From: Flavobacteriales bacterium
GTDB lineage: Bacteria; Bacteroidota; Bacteroidia; Flavobacteriales; UBA7312
Reading direction: 5' to 3'
Assembly (NCBI GenBank): GCA_002862585.1
Contig: PKDP01000116.1
Span: forward strand, 1-9,528
Length of the DNA stretch: 9,528 nucleotides
A program made the position numbers and the translations under genes. Under the pieces are notes generated by a model. The model was not told the origin of the DNA, ran no database searches, and saw nothing but the letters and a program-made list of their open reading frames with translations. Positions 1 to 5,830 of this stretch are shown here, piece by piece (position 1 is the first letter of the stretch; each line of letters starts with the position of its first letter).

Positions 1-523
1 CCTCGGCAGAGGTGTAGGCATTTGTACCTTTAGCTCCAACACTAGAAATCATTTTATCGTATTCGTTGGCGATGGCAAATTTAGCAGCCTCTCCAGAAAT
101 AGAATCTATTTGCCCCCAAACCCTGTCTCTATTGACAGTATCTGACATATCAATTTGTCGGTACTCTTCGTATAGATCTTCTATTTTTTCAAGCATCGGA
201 GCTTCTTTAGAATAATCTAATGAGCCGTATTTGTCAGTGCCTTTAAATAGCATGTGCTCTAGGTAGTGAGCAAGACCTGTAGCGTCAGCAGGGTCATTTT
301 TACTCCCCGCTCTTACGGCAATGTATGTTTGTACTCTTGGTGCATCTTTGTAAACGCTCAAGTAAACTTTAAGACCGTTATCCAAAGTATAAACCCTTGA
401 TTTCATTGGGTCATTCTCAACGGTTTCGTATTTATTTTCAATTTTACTCATGTCTTGTGTTACGTTAAATACTATCCACCCTAGTGCAAGTAGAATGAGG
501 ACAAATGTTAGTTTAGTTTTCAT
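1..523 (-). CDS. M16 family zinc metallopeptidase (insulinase-like), N-terminal part only
   Basis: Partial gene: 174 codons are present and the reading frame is open to the left edge. The first ~20 residues (basic MKTK, then a hydrophobic stretch to about residue 20) look like a signal peptide or membrane anchor, so the enzyme probably acts in the periplasm or envelope. The inverted zinc motif HxxEH is seen as HYLEH at residues 86-90, with the usual MLFKGT following, and the family NAYTS motif is at 168-172. The third zinc ligand, a downstream glutamate in this family, would lie beyond the window. About 78 residues separate HxxEH from NAYTS, roughly 50 more than in classic M16 proteins, with a charged, probably helical insert around 104-160. 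From memory this insert is typical of large (about 900+ residue) M16 proteases of Bacteroidota. The start is ATG at 521-523, 13 bases after the dnaX stop on the same strand, so co-transcription with dnaX is likely. The substrate is unknown. Confidence 0.88.
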   Translation of the reverse strand, partial: MKTKLTFVLILLALGWIVFNVTQDMSKIENKYETVENDPMKSRVYTLDNGLKVYLSVYKDAPRVQTYIAVRAGSKNDPADATGLAHYLEHMLFKGTDKYGSLDYSKEAPMLEKIEDLYEEYRQIDMSDTVNRDRVWGQIDSISGEAAKFAIANEYDKMISSVGAKGTNAYTSAE

Positions 524-536
524 TGTTGTTAGAAAA

Positions 537-2288
537 TTAATAATCTAGTTCAAGATTAAATTGGTTTTTTAATTCTATTAGTATTGGTTTTTTTTCTGCC
601 ATTTTTTTGAACTTATCTTCATTGGTATAAGCCTTTAATTCTTTTTGTTCTAATTGTTTGACGTCAATTTTTAGTGATAATATGTCGTTCTTTAGTTTGT
701 CTTTTAGGAAGTAAACTAAGTTTGTTTTCTCTTCGATTAACACTTCTTCTTGTACTTTATTGTCGAGAGTTAGTGTAATGTTATAATTCTCTTCTAGCTT
801 AAACTTTTTCTCATTTAAAATAGAGAATAAATTATGCTTGCCATCTTTTTGTTTAAGAGTACCGTATTCTGTCCAGACGTTCTCTAGTTCATTGAAAGTA
901 AAAGGGGTTTCTTTTTGGTTTACAACCCTCTTTTCTTCTGTAACTTCCTTTTCTTCACTTTCTTTTTTGTTGATTTTTATTGAAATGGTCTTTTTTTCAA
1001 TAGTGTCTTTGAAGTTGACAATTTTAATAGATTTTTTATAGTCTTTTTCAATGACTATCTTGTCTTCAGAAATTGGTTCAGAAACAGGCTCGGCGGCTTT
1101 ATCCTTAACCTTTTCTATAACTTTTTCTTCCTTTTTAGGCTGTTTTCCCGCTTGTTTTTTAACTACGAAAGTTTTTTTTTCAGCGGAGTTTGAAAGATAG
1201 TCAATGCTACATAATTGCATTAGGGTTATTTCAATGAGTAAGCGTTGGTTTTTGCTGAGTTTGTAGCTCAAGTCAACCTTGTTGCAAAGTTCTAATCCTA
1301 TTAATAGGTACTCTTCGTTCCAAATCTGACTTTGCTCCAGGTATCGCTTTTTAACGTTTTCGCCTTCTTCCAAAAGACTTAAGGTTGAAGGGTCTTTAGA
1401 TACTAATAGATTTCTGAAGTGCATACCCAATCCATTTATAAAATGGTGTCCGTCAAAACCACTATTAAGAATATCGTTAAACAAATTAAGCGATTTAGGA
1501 ATATTGTTGTTGGCAAGAGCGTCAGCAGCTTTGAAGTAGTAATCGTAGTCCAATATGTTGAGGTTGGCTATAACATCCTTATAAGTCAAATTATTACCAC
1601 AGAAGCTAATGATTTGGTCGAAGATAGAAAGGGCATCCCTTAAGGCACCGTCAGCCTTTTGTGCGATGATGTGCAGGGCTTCCTCTTCAGCAGTTATTCG
1701 TTCGTTTTTAGCCACATAAGCCAAGTGATTGGCAATGTCTTCAATCTGAATTCTTTTGAAATCAAATATCTGACAACGGGATAATATGGTAGGAATAATC
1801 TTATGCTTTTCCGTTGTAGCCAATATGAAGAGGGCATGGGCTGGCGGCTCTTCCAATGTTTTTAGGAAGGCGTTAAAGGCAGCTTGTGAAAGCATATGTA
1901 CCTCATCAATGATGTAAATGTTGTATTTCCCAACTTGAGGAGCAAAGCGAACTTGGTCGACAAGTTCTCTGATTTTATCCACTCCATTGTTAGAGGCAGC
2001 GTCCAATTCGTGAATGTTAAATGAATGACTGTCGTTAAAGCCTTTACAGGAGTCGCAAGTATCGCATGCCTTAATATTTTCGGTGAGGTTCATGCAGTTG
2101 ATGGTCTTGGCTAGTATTCTGGCACAAGAGGTTTTACCAACGCCTCTAGGGCCACAGAACAAAAAGGCTTGAGCTAAATGATTATTCTTAATGGCATTTT
2201 TGAGGGTGTTCGTAATGGACTGCTGTCCTACAATAGTGTCAAAAGTAGAGGGGCGGTATTTACGGGCCGATACAACGAAATTTTCCAT
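537..2288 (-). CDS. dnaX: DNA polymerase III subunit gamma/tau (clamp loader ATPase)
   Basis: Clamp-loader motor subunit of the replicative polymerase. It opens and loads the beta clamp, and its tau tail links the loader to the polymerase. The 583-residue protein starts with the family signature around ARKYRPSTFDTIVGQ. Visible motifs are Walker A GPRGVGKT at 46-53, a zinc module C65, C75, C78, C81, Walker B IIDEVHML from 127 (D128, E129), sensor-1 ATTEKHK from 157 and the SRC arginine-finger motif at 170-172. The clamp-loader core ends near 370. A Lys/Glu-rich linker runs to about 460, followed by a C-terminal domain (463-583) like the tau tails of Bacteroidota and unlike that of E. coli (total 643 residues). 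I chose ATG at 2288 because MENFVVSARKYRP gives the usual start; a TTG seven codons upstream (2309) lies inside the predicted -7 box. An A9 run at codons 370-373 may allow a short gamma product (see separate entry). The M16 protease gene follows 13 bases downstream. Confidence 0.97.
   Translation of the reverse strand: MENFVVSARKYRPSTFDTIVGQQSITNTLKNAIKNNHLAQAFLFCGPRGVGKTSCARILAKTINCMNLTENIKACDTCDSCKGFNDSHSFNIHELDAASNNGVDKIRELVDQVRFAPQVGKYNIYIIDEVHMLSQAAFNAFLKTLEEPPAHALFILATTEKHKIIPTILSRCQIFDFKRIQIEDIANHLAYVAKNERITAEEEALHIIAQKADGALRDALSIFDQIISFCGNNLTYKDVIANLNILDYDYYFKAADALANNNIPKSLNLFNDILNSGFDGHHFINGLGMHFRNLLVSKDPSTLSLLEEGENVKKRYLEQSQIWNEEYLLIGLELCNKVDLSYKLSKNQRLLIEITLMQLCSIDYLSNSAEKKTFVVKKQAGKQPKKEEKVIEKVKDKAAEPVSEPISEDKIVIEKDYKKSIKIVNFKDTIEKKTISIKINKKESEEKEVTEEKRVVNQKETPFTFNELENVWTEYGTLKQKDGKHNLFSILNEKKFKLEENYNITLTLDNKVQEEVLIEEKTNLVYFLKDKLKNDILSLKIDVKQLEQKELKAYTNEDKFKKMAEKKPILIELKNQFNLELDY
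1172..1180 (-). other. A9 tract in dnaX, candidate slippage site for a gamma-like product
   Basis: On the coding (minus) strand the codons GAA AAA AAA ACT (E370-T373) contain nine consecutive A's. One extra A, or a -1 ribosomal shift, gives a TAA at 1161-1159 after residue 376. One missing A gives a TAG at 1165-1163 after residue 374. Both truncated products would end at the boundary between the clamp-loader core and the charged linker. The tract also contains the slippery heptamer A AAA AAA in phase. Thermus thermophilus dnaX makes gamma by transcriptional slippage on nine A's, and E. coli by -1 frameshifting on an A-rich heptamer. Function here is inferred only from position and outcome. 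Confidence 0.5.
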
Positions 2289-2306
2289 CAATAATTTTTG
2301 CGAAAA

Positions 2307-2335
2307 CAAATATAATATAATGATTGGAATCTCAA
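2307..2335 (-). promoter_or_regulatory. Predicted Bacteroidota-type promoter of dnaX
   Basis: On the minus strand a TTG (-33 element, 2335-2333) is followed after 18 bases by TATATTTG (-7 element, 2314-2307), matching the Bacteroidota sigma-ABfr consensus TTG and TAnnTTTG. Transcription would begin near 2300, leaving a leader of only about a dozen bases before the ATG at 2288. This also argues against the upstream TTG start at 2309. The 18-base spacer is slightly short, and the surrounding A/T richness makes chance matches possible. Confidence 0.6.
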
Positions 2336-2417
2336 TATTTAATCACGCTCTATGTTAAATAATTATATAAAAAAATATTTCCTTAATTTTACATTCTTAA
2401 TTTAAAACTCTTAAAAC

Positions 2418-3214
2418 ATGGAAAATGCAAACATTTTGCTTTAAAAAGCATTAGATTTTGTGACTAACTACGGCCCAAAAGTATTGGGTGCACTCTTAAT
2501 TTTCATCATAGGTTCCTGGATTGTCAAAAAAATGATGATTGGAACTGGCAAAATTTTGTCCAAGACAAAACACGATTTAACTCTTCAGCAATTCTTTCAA
2601 AATATACTGTCTTGGGCTTTAAAGATTGTTCTAATTCTTTTGGTAGTTTCCACATTGGGTATAGATATTACGACTTTTGCGGCTATTATAGCAGCGGCAG
2701 GTTTAGCTTTGCAATGTTCGCTTAAAATTTTGCTGGTGGAGTGCTTATAATGGTGTTCAAAACCTATAAAATTTGGGATTTGGTAGAAGCCCAAGGTGTT
2801 ATTGGCGAGGTGTCCGAGATAGATATTTTCAATACACGATTAGTTTCCCCCGATAATAAAAAGATTATTGTGCCTAATGGTGCAATGGTAAATGGCAACA
2901 TCATTAATTATATTGCTGAAGGTAAAATTCGTGTAGACTTGGAAGTGGGCGTATCTTACGATTCCGATATCATAAAGGCAAAGGATGTATTATTAAAGGT
3001 ATTGACGGACAATTCAAAAGTCTTGAAAAGTCCAGCGCCCTTTGTTGGCGTTAGTCAGTTGGCAGACAGCTCAGTACAGTTTGTAGTTCGACCCTATTGC
3101 AAACCTGCCGATTATTGGGACGTTTACTTTAGCACCTTTGAAAATGTAAAAACAGCACTCAACCAAGCCGAAATAGAGATACCATTCCCGCATACAGTTT
3201 TGATAAATAAATAG
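2418..3214 (+). pseudogene. Disrupted small-conductance mechanosensitive channel (MscS family)
   Basis: The conceptual product is a compact MscS-type channel, which in intact form releases osmolytes under hypo-osmotic shock. Three membrane helices are recognisable: one from GALLIFIIGSWIV, one from ALKIVLILLVV, and the pore helix from FAAIIAAAGLALQ. A beta domain and a C-terminal domain ending IPFPHTVLINK follow. The natural start is ATG 2418, followed by ENANILL and then an in-frame TAA at 2442-2444. The frame continues with KALDFVTNYGPKVLG, typical of family N-termini. The conserved AAGLAVGLALQGSL pore motif appears as AAGLALQCSL, four residues (12 bases) short and with Gly changed to Cys. 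A net one-base loss near 2721-2731 then moves the frame, giving a stop at 2748-2750, while the rest of the channel continues in another frame from about 2741 to the TAG at 3212. The usual YKIGDL motif reads YKIWDL. Several independent lesions make sequencing error an unlikely sole cause. No convincing promoter is seen upstream. Confidence 0.88.
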
Positions 3215-3289
3215 TGCTGGAAAACGAACTTCTCAAAAAGCGGATATTTCAGATAGATAGTTTTAGAGAAGGACCGTTTGGAAAAACGT

Positions 3290-3320
3290 TTGTTTTTGTG
3301 AAAAGTTTGGCTTAGATTTG
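3290..3320 (+). promoter_or_regulatory. Predicted promoter of the rpsF-rpsR-rplI operon
   Basis: TTG at 3290-3292, a 20-base spacer, then TAGATTTG at 3313-3320, an exact fit to the Bacteroidota TTG/TAnnTTTG pattern. Transcription would start around 3325-3327, about 47 bases before the rpsF ATG. The remaining leader is A-rich near the start codon (3350-3373), as is common for Bacteroidota translation initiation without a Shine-Dalgarno sequence. Confidence 0.7.
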
Positions 3321-3373
3321 CGTCCCTTTTTTACGAGAGGGTAAACGAATTTTAAAAACCAAAATAATTAACT

Positions 3374-3727
3374 ATGAATCATTACGAAACCGTTTTCATT
3401 TTGAATCCCGTTTTATCTGAAGAGCAGATAAAGGAGACGGTTCAGAAGTTCAAAAAGCTTCTCAAAGATAGTAAGTCAAAAGTTGTTGTTGAAGAAAACT
3501 GGGGCCTCAAAAAGATGGCGTACAGTATTCAGAAGAAAAGAACAGGCTTCTATTATTTGATGGAATTCACTTCTGAAGACCGCGAAATAATTAATAAGCT
3601 TGAATTAGCATACAAGCGTGACGAACGCCTAATGCGTTGGATAACTGTAAAGTTAGACAAGCACGCACTAGCATATGCTGAAAGAAGAAGAAAAAGACTA
3701 AATACTAACGAAAAACAAGAGGCATAA
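3374..3727 (+). CDS. rpsF: 30S ribosomal protein S6
   Basis: Small-subunit protein that pairs with S18 on the central domain (platform) of 16S rRNA. The 117-residue product shows the family opening MNHYETVFILNP, the WGLKKMAYSI segment around 43-52 (the usual WGxRxLAYxI pattern) and the RDERLMRWITVKL signature near 82-94. The ferredoxin-like fold ends there, and a basic, charged tail of about 20 residues follows, of ordinary length. It is the first gene of the S6-S18-L9 operon, with rpsR starting two bases after its stop. No ssb or priB gene lies between them, unlike the arrangement in many Firmicutes and Gammaproteobacteria. Confidence 0.97.
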   Translation: MNHYETVFILNPVLSEEQIKETVQKFKKLLKDSKSKVVVEENWGLKKMAYSIQKKRTGFYYLMEFTSEDREIINKLELAYKRDERLMRWITVKLDKHALAYAERRRKRLNTNEKQEA

Positions 3728-3729
3728 TC

Positions 3730-3993
3730 ATGGCGGATAACATTAGATATCTATCTCCAGTAGATGTAAAAAACAGAAATACAAAGAAGTATTGCCGTTT
3801 TAAAAAAGCGGGTATTAAATATATCGATTACAAAGACCCTGATTTCCTAATGCGTTTTGTAAACCAACAAGGAAAAATTCTTCCAAGAAGAATTACTGGT
3901 ACGTCTTTGAAATTTCAAAGAAAAGTCTCACAAGCAATCAAAAGATGTCGTCATTTGGCTTTAATGCCTTATGTTGGTGATATGCTAAAATAA
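3730..3993 (+). CDS. rpsR: 30S ribosomal protein S18
   Basis: Small basic protein of the 30S platform that binds as a heterodimer with S6. The 87-residue product contains the family core: KKYCRFKKAGIKYIDYKD at about 19-36, the ILPRRITGTS block near 50-59, and KFQRKVSQAIKRCRHLALMPY at about 61-81. A short N-terminal extension precedes the core, normal for this phylum. It sits 2 bases after rpsF and 9 bases before rplI, so all three are surely co-transcribed and stoichiometrically produced. Confidence 0.97.
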   Translation: MADNIRYLSPVDVKNRNTKKYCRFKKAGIKYIDYKDPDFLMRFVNQQGKILPRRITGTSLKFQRKVSQAIKRCRHLALMPYVGDMLK

Positions 3994-4002
3994 GTTACAA
4001 CT

Positions 4003-4449
4003 ATGGAATTGATATTATTACACGACGTAGAGAAATTAGGATTTAAAGATGAGATTGTAAACGTGAAAAACGGTTACGGTCGTAACTTCTTAATACCTGG
4101 TGGAAAGGCTGTTTTAGCTACTGAAGCAGCGCGTAAAGTTTTAGAAGAAAACTTACGTCAGAGAGCGAAAAAGGAAAACAAACTTATTGATGACTCTAAT
4201 AAGATTGCTGAAAAAATTAACGGACTAACTGTAACAATTGCAGCTAAGACTGTTGAAGGAGGAAAGCAATTATTTGGTTCTATTACCTCTAATCACTTAG
4301 CTGAAGAGCTAGAAAAATTAGGGTTTACTGTAGACAAGAAGTTTGTTAAATTAAACAACGTAAAAACAGTTGGTGTATACGATGCTGAGGTGCGTTTGCA
4401 CAGAGAGGTGAAAGCTTCACTATCAGTTGAGGTAGTTGCTGCAAAGTAA
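4003..4449 (+). CDS. rplI: 50S ribosomal protein L9
   Basis: Large-subunit protein that binds 23S rRNA at the base of the L1 stalk and extends a second domain away from the ribosome. The 148 residues match the full two-domain form. The N-terminal RNA-binding domain includes GFKDEIVNVKNGYGRNFLIP at about 13-32, a long charged connecting helix runs roughly 41-75, and the C-terminal domain includes GGKQLFGSITSNHLAEEL near 86-103. It is the last gene of the operon; a strong hairpin terminator begins 24 bases after the stop. Confidence 0.97.
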   Translation: MELILLHDVEKLGFKDEIVNVKNGYGRNFLIPGGKAVLATEAARKVLEENLRQRAKKENKLIDDSNKIAEKINGLTVTIAAKTVEGGKQLFGSITSNHLAEELEKLGFTVDKKFVKLNNVKTVGVYDAEVRLHREVKASLSVEVVAAK

Positions 4450-4473
4450 TATTCAACAAACTATAATTTAGAA

Positions 4474-4503
4474 AATGCCTTCGCTAGTCGAGGGCATTTT
4501 TTT
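4474..4503 (+). terminator. Intrinsic terminator of the rpsF operon, possibly bidirectional
   Basis: A ten-pair stem (4474-4483 with 4489-4498, one G-T pair) closes a five-base CTAGT loop and runs into seven T's at 4497-4503. The T run overlaps the stop codon (4502-4504) of the convergent permease gene. Read on the minus strand the same hairpin is preceded by A's and followed by a shorter T stretch, so it could also stop permease transcription. Confidence 0.9.
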
Positions 4504-5731
4504 ATTCGTGCCTCAAGGCTTCTATGGGATCTAGCTTTGCCGCTTTGGCAGCAGGGAAATAACCCGAAATTAGACCAACAAAAACACATAGGGCAATACC
4601 AGAGAGTATCCAAACCCAAGGGACAATAAAACTAGTGCCAATATACAGGGAGGTAATATTGCCAATAAGTATACCAAATACTATCCCCATAATGCCGCCC
4701 AATTGGCATATTACAACCGCTTCAATTAAAAATTGCCAACGAATAATAGAGGAAGTAGCGCCAATGGCTTTACGCGTACCTATTTCTTTCGTGCGTTCCG
4801 TAACAGAGACGAGCATAATATTCATAAGCCCTACAGCGGAGCCGAAAAGAGTAATGACACCAATGATAAGTGCCGCTAAGGTGACGTACTTTATGTTTTC
4901 CAGTAATATTTGGGTAATGTTATCGCTCCTAGTGATTTCGAAGTTATCCTCTTCAATAGGTTTTAGTCCCCTAACAATACGCATTTCGGAAATAGCATTG
5001 CCAATAGTCGCCGTTAGTGAAGAAGTCTCTTGTGAAAAGACGCTGATGGTGAAGGATTGATTGGCATAGCCAAAATATTGTCTAGCAGTAGTAATAGGGA
5101 TTAAGCACGTTTTATCCCCTCCAAAAGTAGCACTAGAGCCTTTTTCTTTTAACACGCCGATGACTCTATATTTACTATTTCCAATGGAAATGAGTTCGCC
5201 AATTGGATTAACATTCTCAAAAAGTTTGTCCACTATTTCTTTTCCAATAATCACCACATGTTTACCAATTTCCGTCTCATCTTTGGTGAAGTTTCTTCCT
5301 TCCGATAAATCGTAACCTGCCGTTTGAAGGTAATTTTCATCCGTTCCAGTAATTCTTGTGTTGGGATCTGATTTTGTGGACTTGTACTTTACTATCGCTG
5401 TACTGCTTGCCCATGTTGATATTGAGGTAACGGAGGCGAAGCGCTCTTTGAATTTTTTAGCTTCAGCATAGGTAATGGAAGCGTACCGTTTGGGTTTAGT
5501 GCCTTTCTTGCCAATTCTAACACTTGAACTTTTGTTTCTAATGTTGAAGGTGTTAGAACCCATCCGTGTGAAATTCTCACTGATACTTGATTTGATGGAT
5601 TCGATAGCCGTTTGAATACCTACTAAAGCCGAAATACCGATTGCAATAACGAATATAGTAAGCACTGTTCTGAGAAGATTGGTTCGGATAGACTGAAGGG
5701 CAATCTTAATATTTTCAATGACTAATTTCAT
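4502..5731 (-). CDS. ABC transporter permease, MacB/FtsX family
   Basis: Inner-membrane permease subunit of a MacB-like ABC exporter, a family that couples cytoplasmic ATP hydrolysis to periplasmic work such as export of macrolides, lipoproteins or peptides. The 409-residue protein has the diagnostic layout: one membrane helix at about 21-43, a large periplasmic MacB-type domain at about 45-275, then three helices near 282-308, 333-358 and 368-390. The cytoplasmic loop SVTERTKEIGTRKAIGA (309-325) and the C-terminal PAAKAAKLDPIEALRHE (393-409) are hallmarks of the family. Length is typical for the permease when the ATPase is a separate protein. Neither the ATPase nor a membrane-fusion partner is in this window, because the gene upstream is divergent; a partner could lie elsewhere. 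I saw no clear promoter in the 99 bases shared with the aconitase gene. The substrate cannot be told. Confidence 0.93.
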   Translation of the reverse strand: MKLVIENIKIALQSIRTNLLRTVLTIFVIAIGISALVGIQTAIESIKSSISENFTRMGSNTFNIRNKSSSVRIGKKGTKPKRYASITYAEAKKFKERFASVTSISTWASSTAIVKYKSTKSDPNTRITGTDENYLQTAGYDLSEGRNFTKDETEIGKHVVIIGKEIVDKLFENVNPIGELISIGNSKYRVIGVLKEKGSSATFGGDKTCLIPITTARQYFGYANQSFTISVFSQETSSLTATIGNAISEMRIVRGLKPIEEDNFEITRSDNITQILLENIKYVTLAALIIGVITLFGSAVGLMNIMLVSVTERTKEIGTRKAIGATSSIIRWQFLIEAVVICQLGGIMGIVFGILIGNITSLYIGTSFIVPWVWILSGIALCVFVGLISGYFPAAKAAKLDPIEALRHE

Positions 5732-5754
5732 CAGTGCTAATGTACGATTTTCTC

Positions 5755-5785
5755 TTGTAATAGTGGATTTAAAAAATTACTTTTG
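5755..5785 (+). promoter_or_regulatory. Predicted promoter of the aconitase gene
   Basis: TTG at 5755-5757, a 20-base spacer and TACTTTTG at 5778-5785 match the Bacteroidota -33/-7 pattern, with the same spacing as the rpsF promoter. Transcription would start near 5791, giving a leader of about 40 A/T-rich bases before the ATG at 5831. The promoter lies in the 99-base gap between the divergent permease and aconitase genes. Confidence 0.7.
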
Positions 5786-5830
5786 CAAGGCTAAAAATAA
5801 GGTTTAACGATATCAAGATTTATACAGATT

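Noticed and set aside
2289..2309. Upstream TTG start for dnaX adding seven residues
   Set aside because: The extra residues do not fit the family, and the codon overlaps the predicted -7 promoter box; ATG at 2288 gives the normal N-terminus.
2341..2417. Possible mscS promoter (TAATTTTA near 2393)
   Set aside because: The -7 box is only a partial match and no TTG lies at the right distance, in a very A/T-rich stretch.
2460..2750. A separate 96-residue membrane protein starting at GTG 2460
   Set aside because: It is the first part of the broken MscS gene: the family start lies upstream at 2418 and the C-terminal half continues in another frame.
2741..3214. A stand-alone soluble MscS C-terminal domain gene
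   Set aside because: Its GTG codon is the middle of the conserved GGVLIM segment and it has no promoter or translation signal of its own; it is the second piece of the pseudogene.
3324..3341. Hairpin in the rpsF leader as an S6:S18 autoregulatory element
   Set aside because: A CCCT/AGGG stem of about six pairs can be drawn, but it overlaps the predicted transcription start and I could not see the CCG bulge known from S6:S18-binding leaders.
4635..5060. 141-codon plus-strand reading frame opposite the permease gene
   Set aside because: It is antisense to a clear MacB-type permease, shows no recognisable domain and has no initiation signal; it is a shadow frame.
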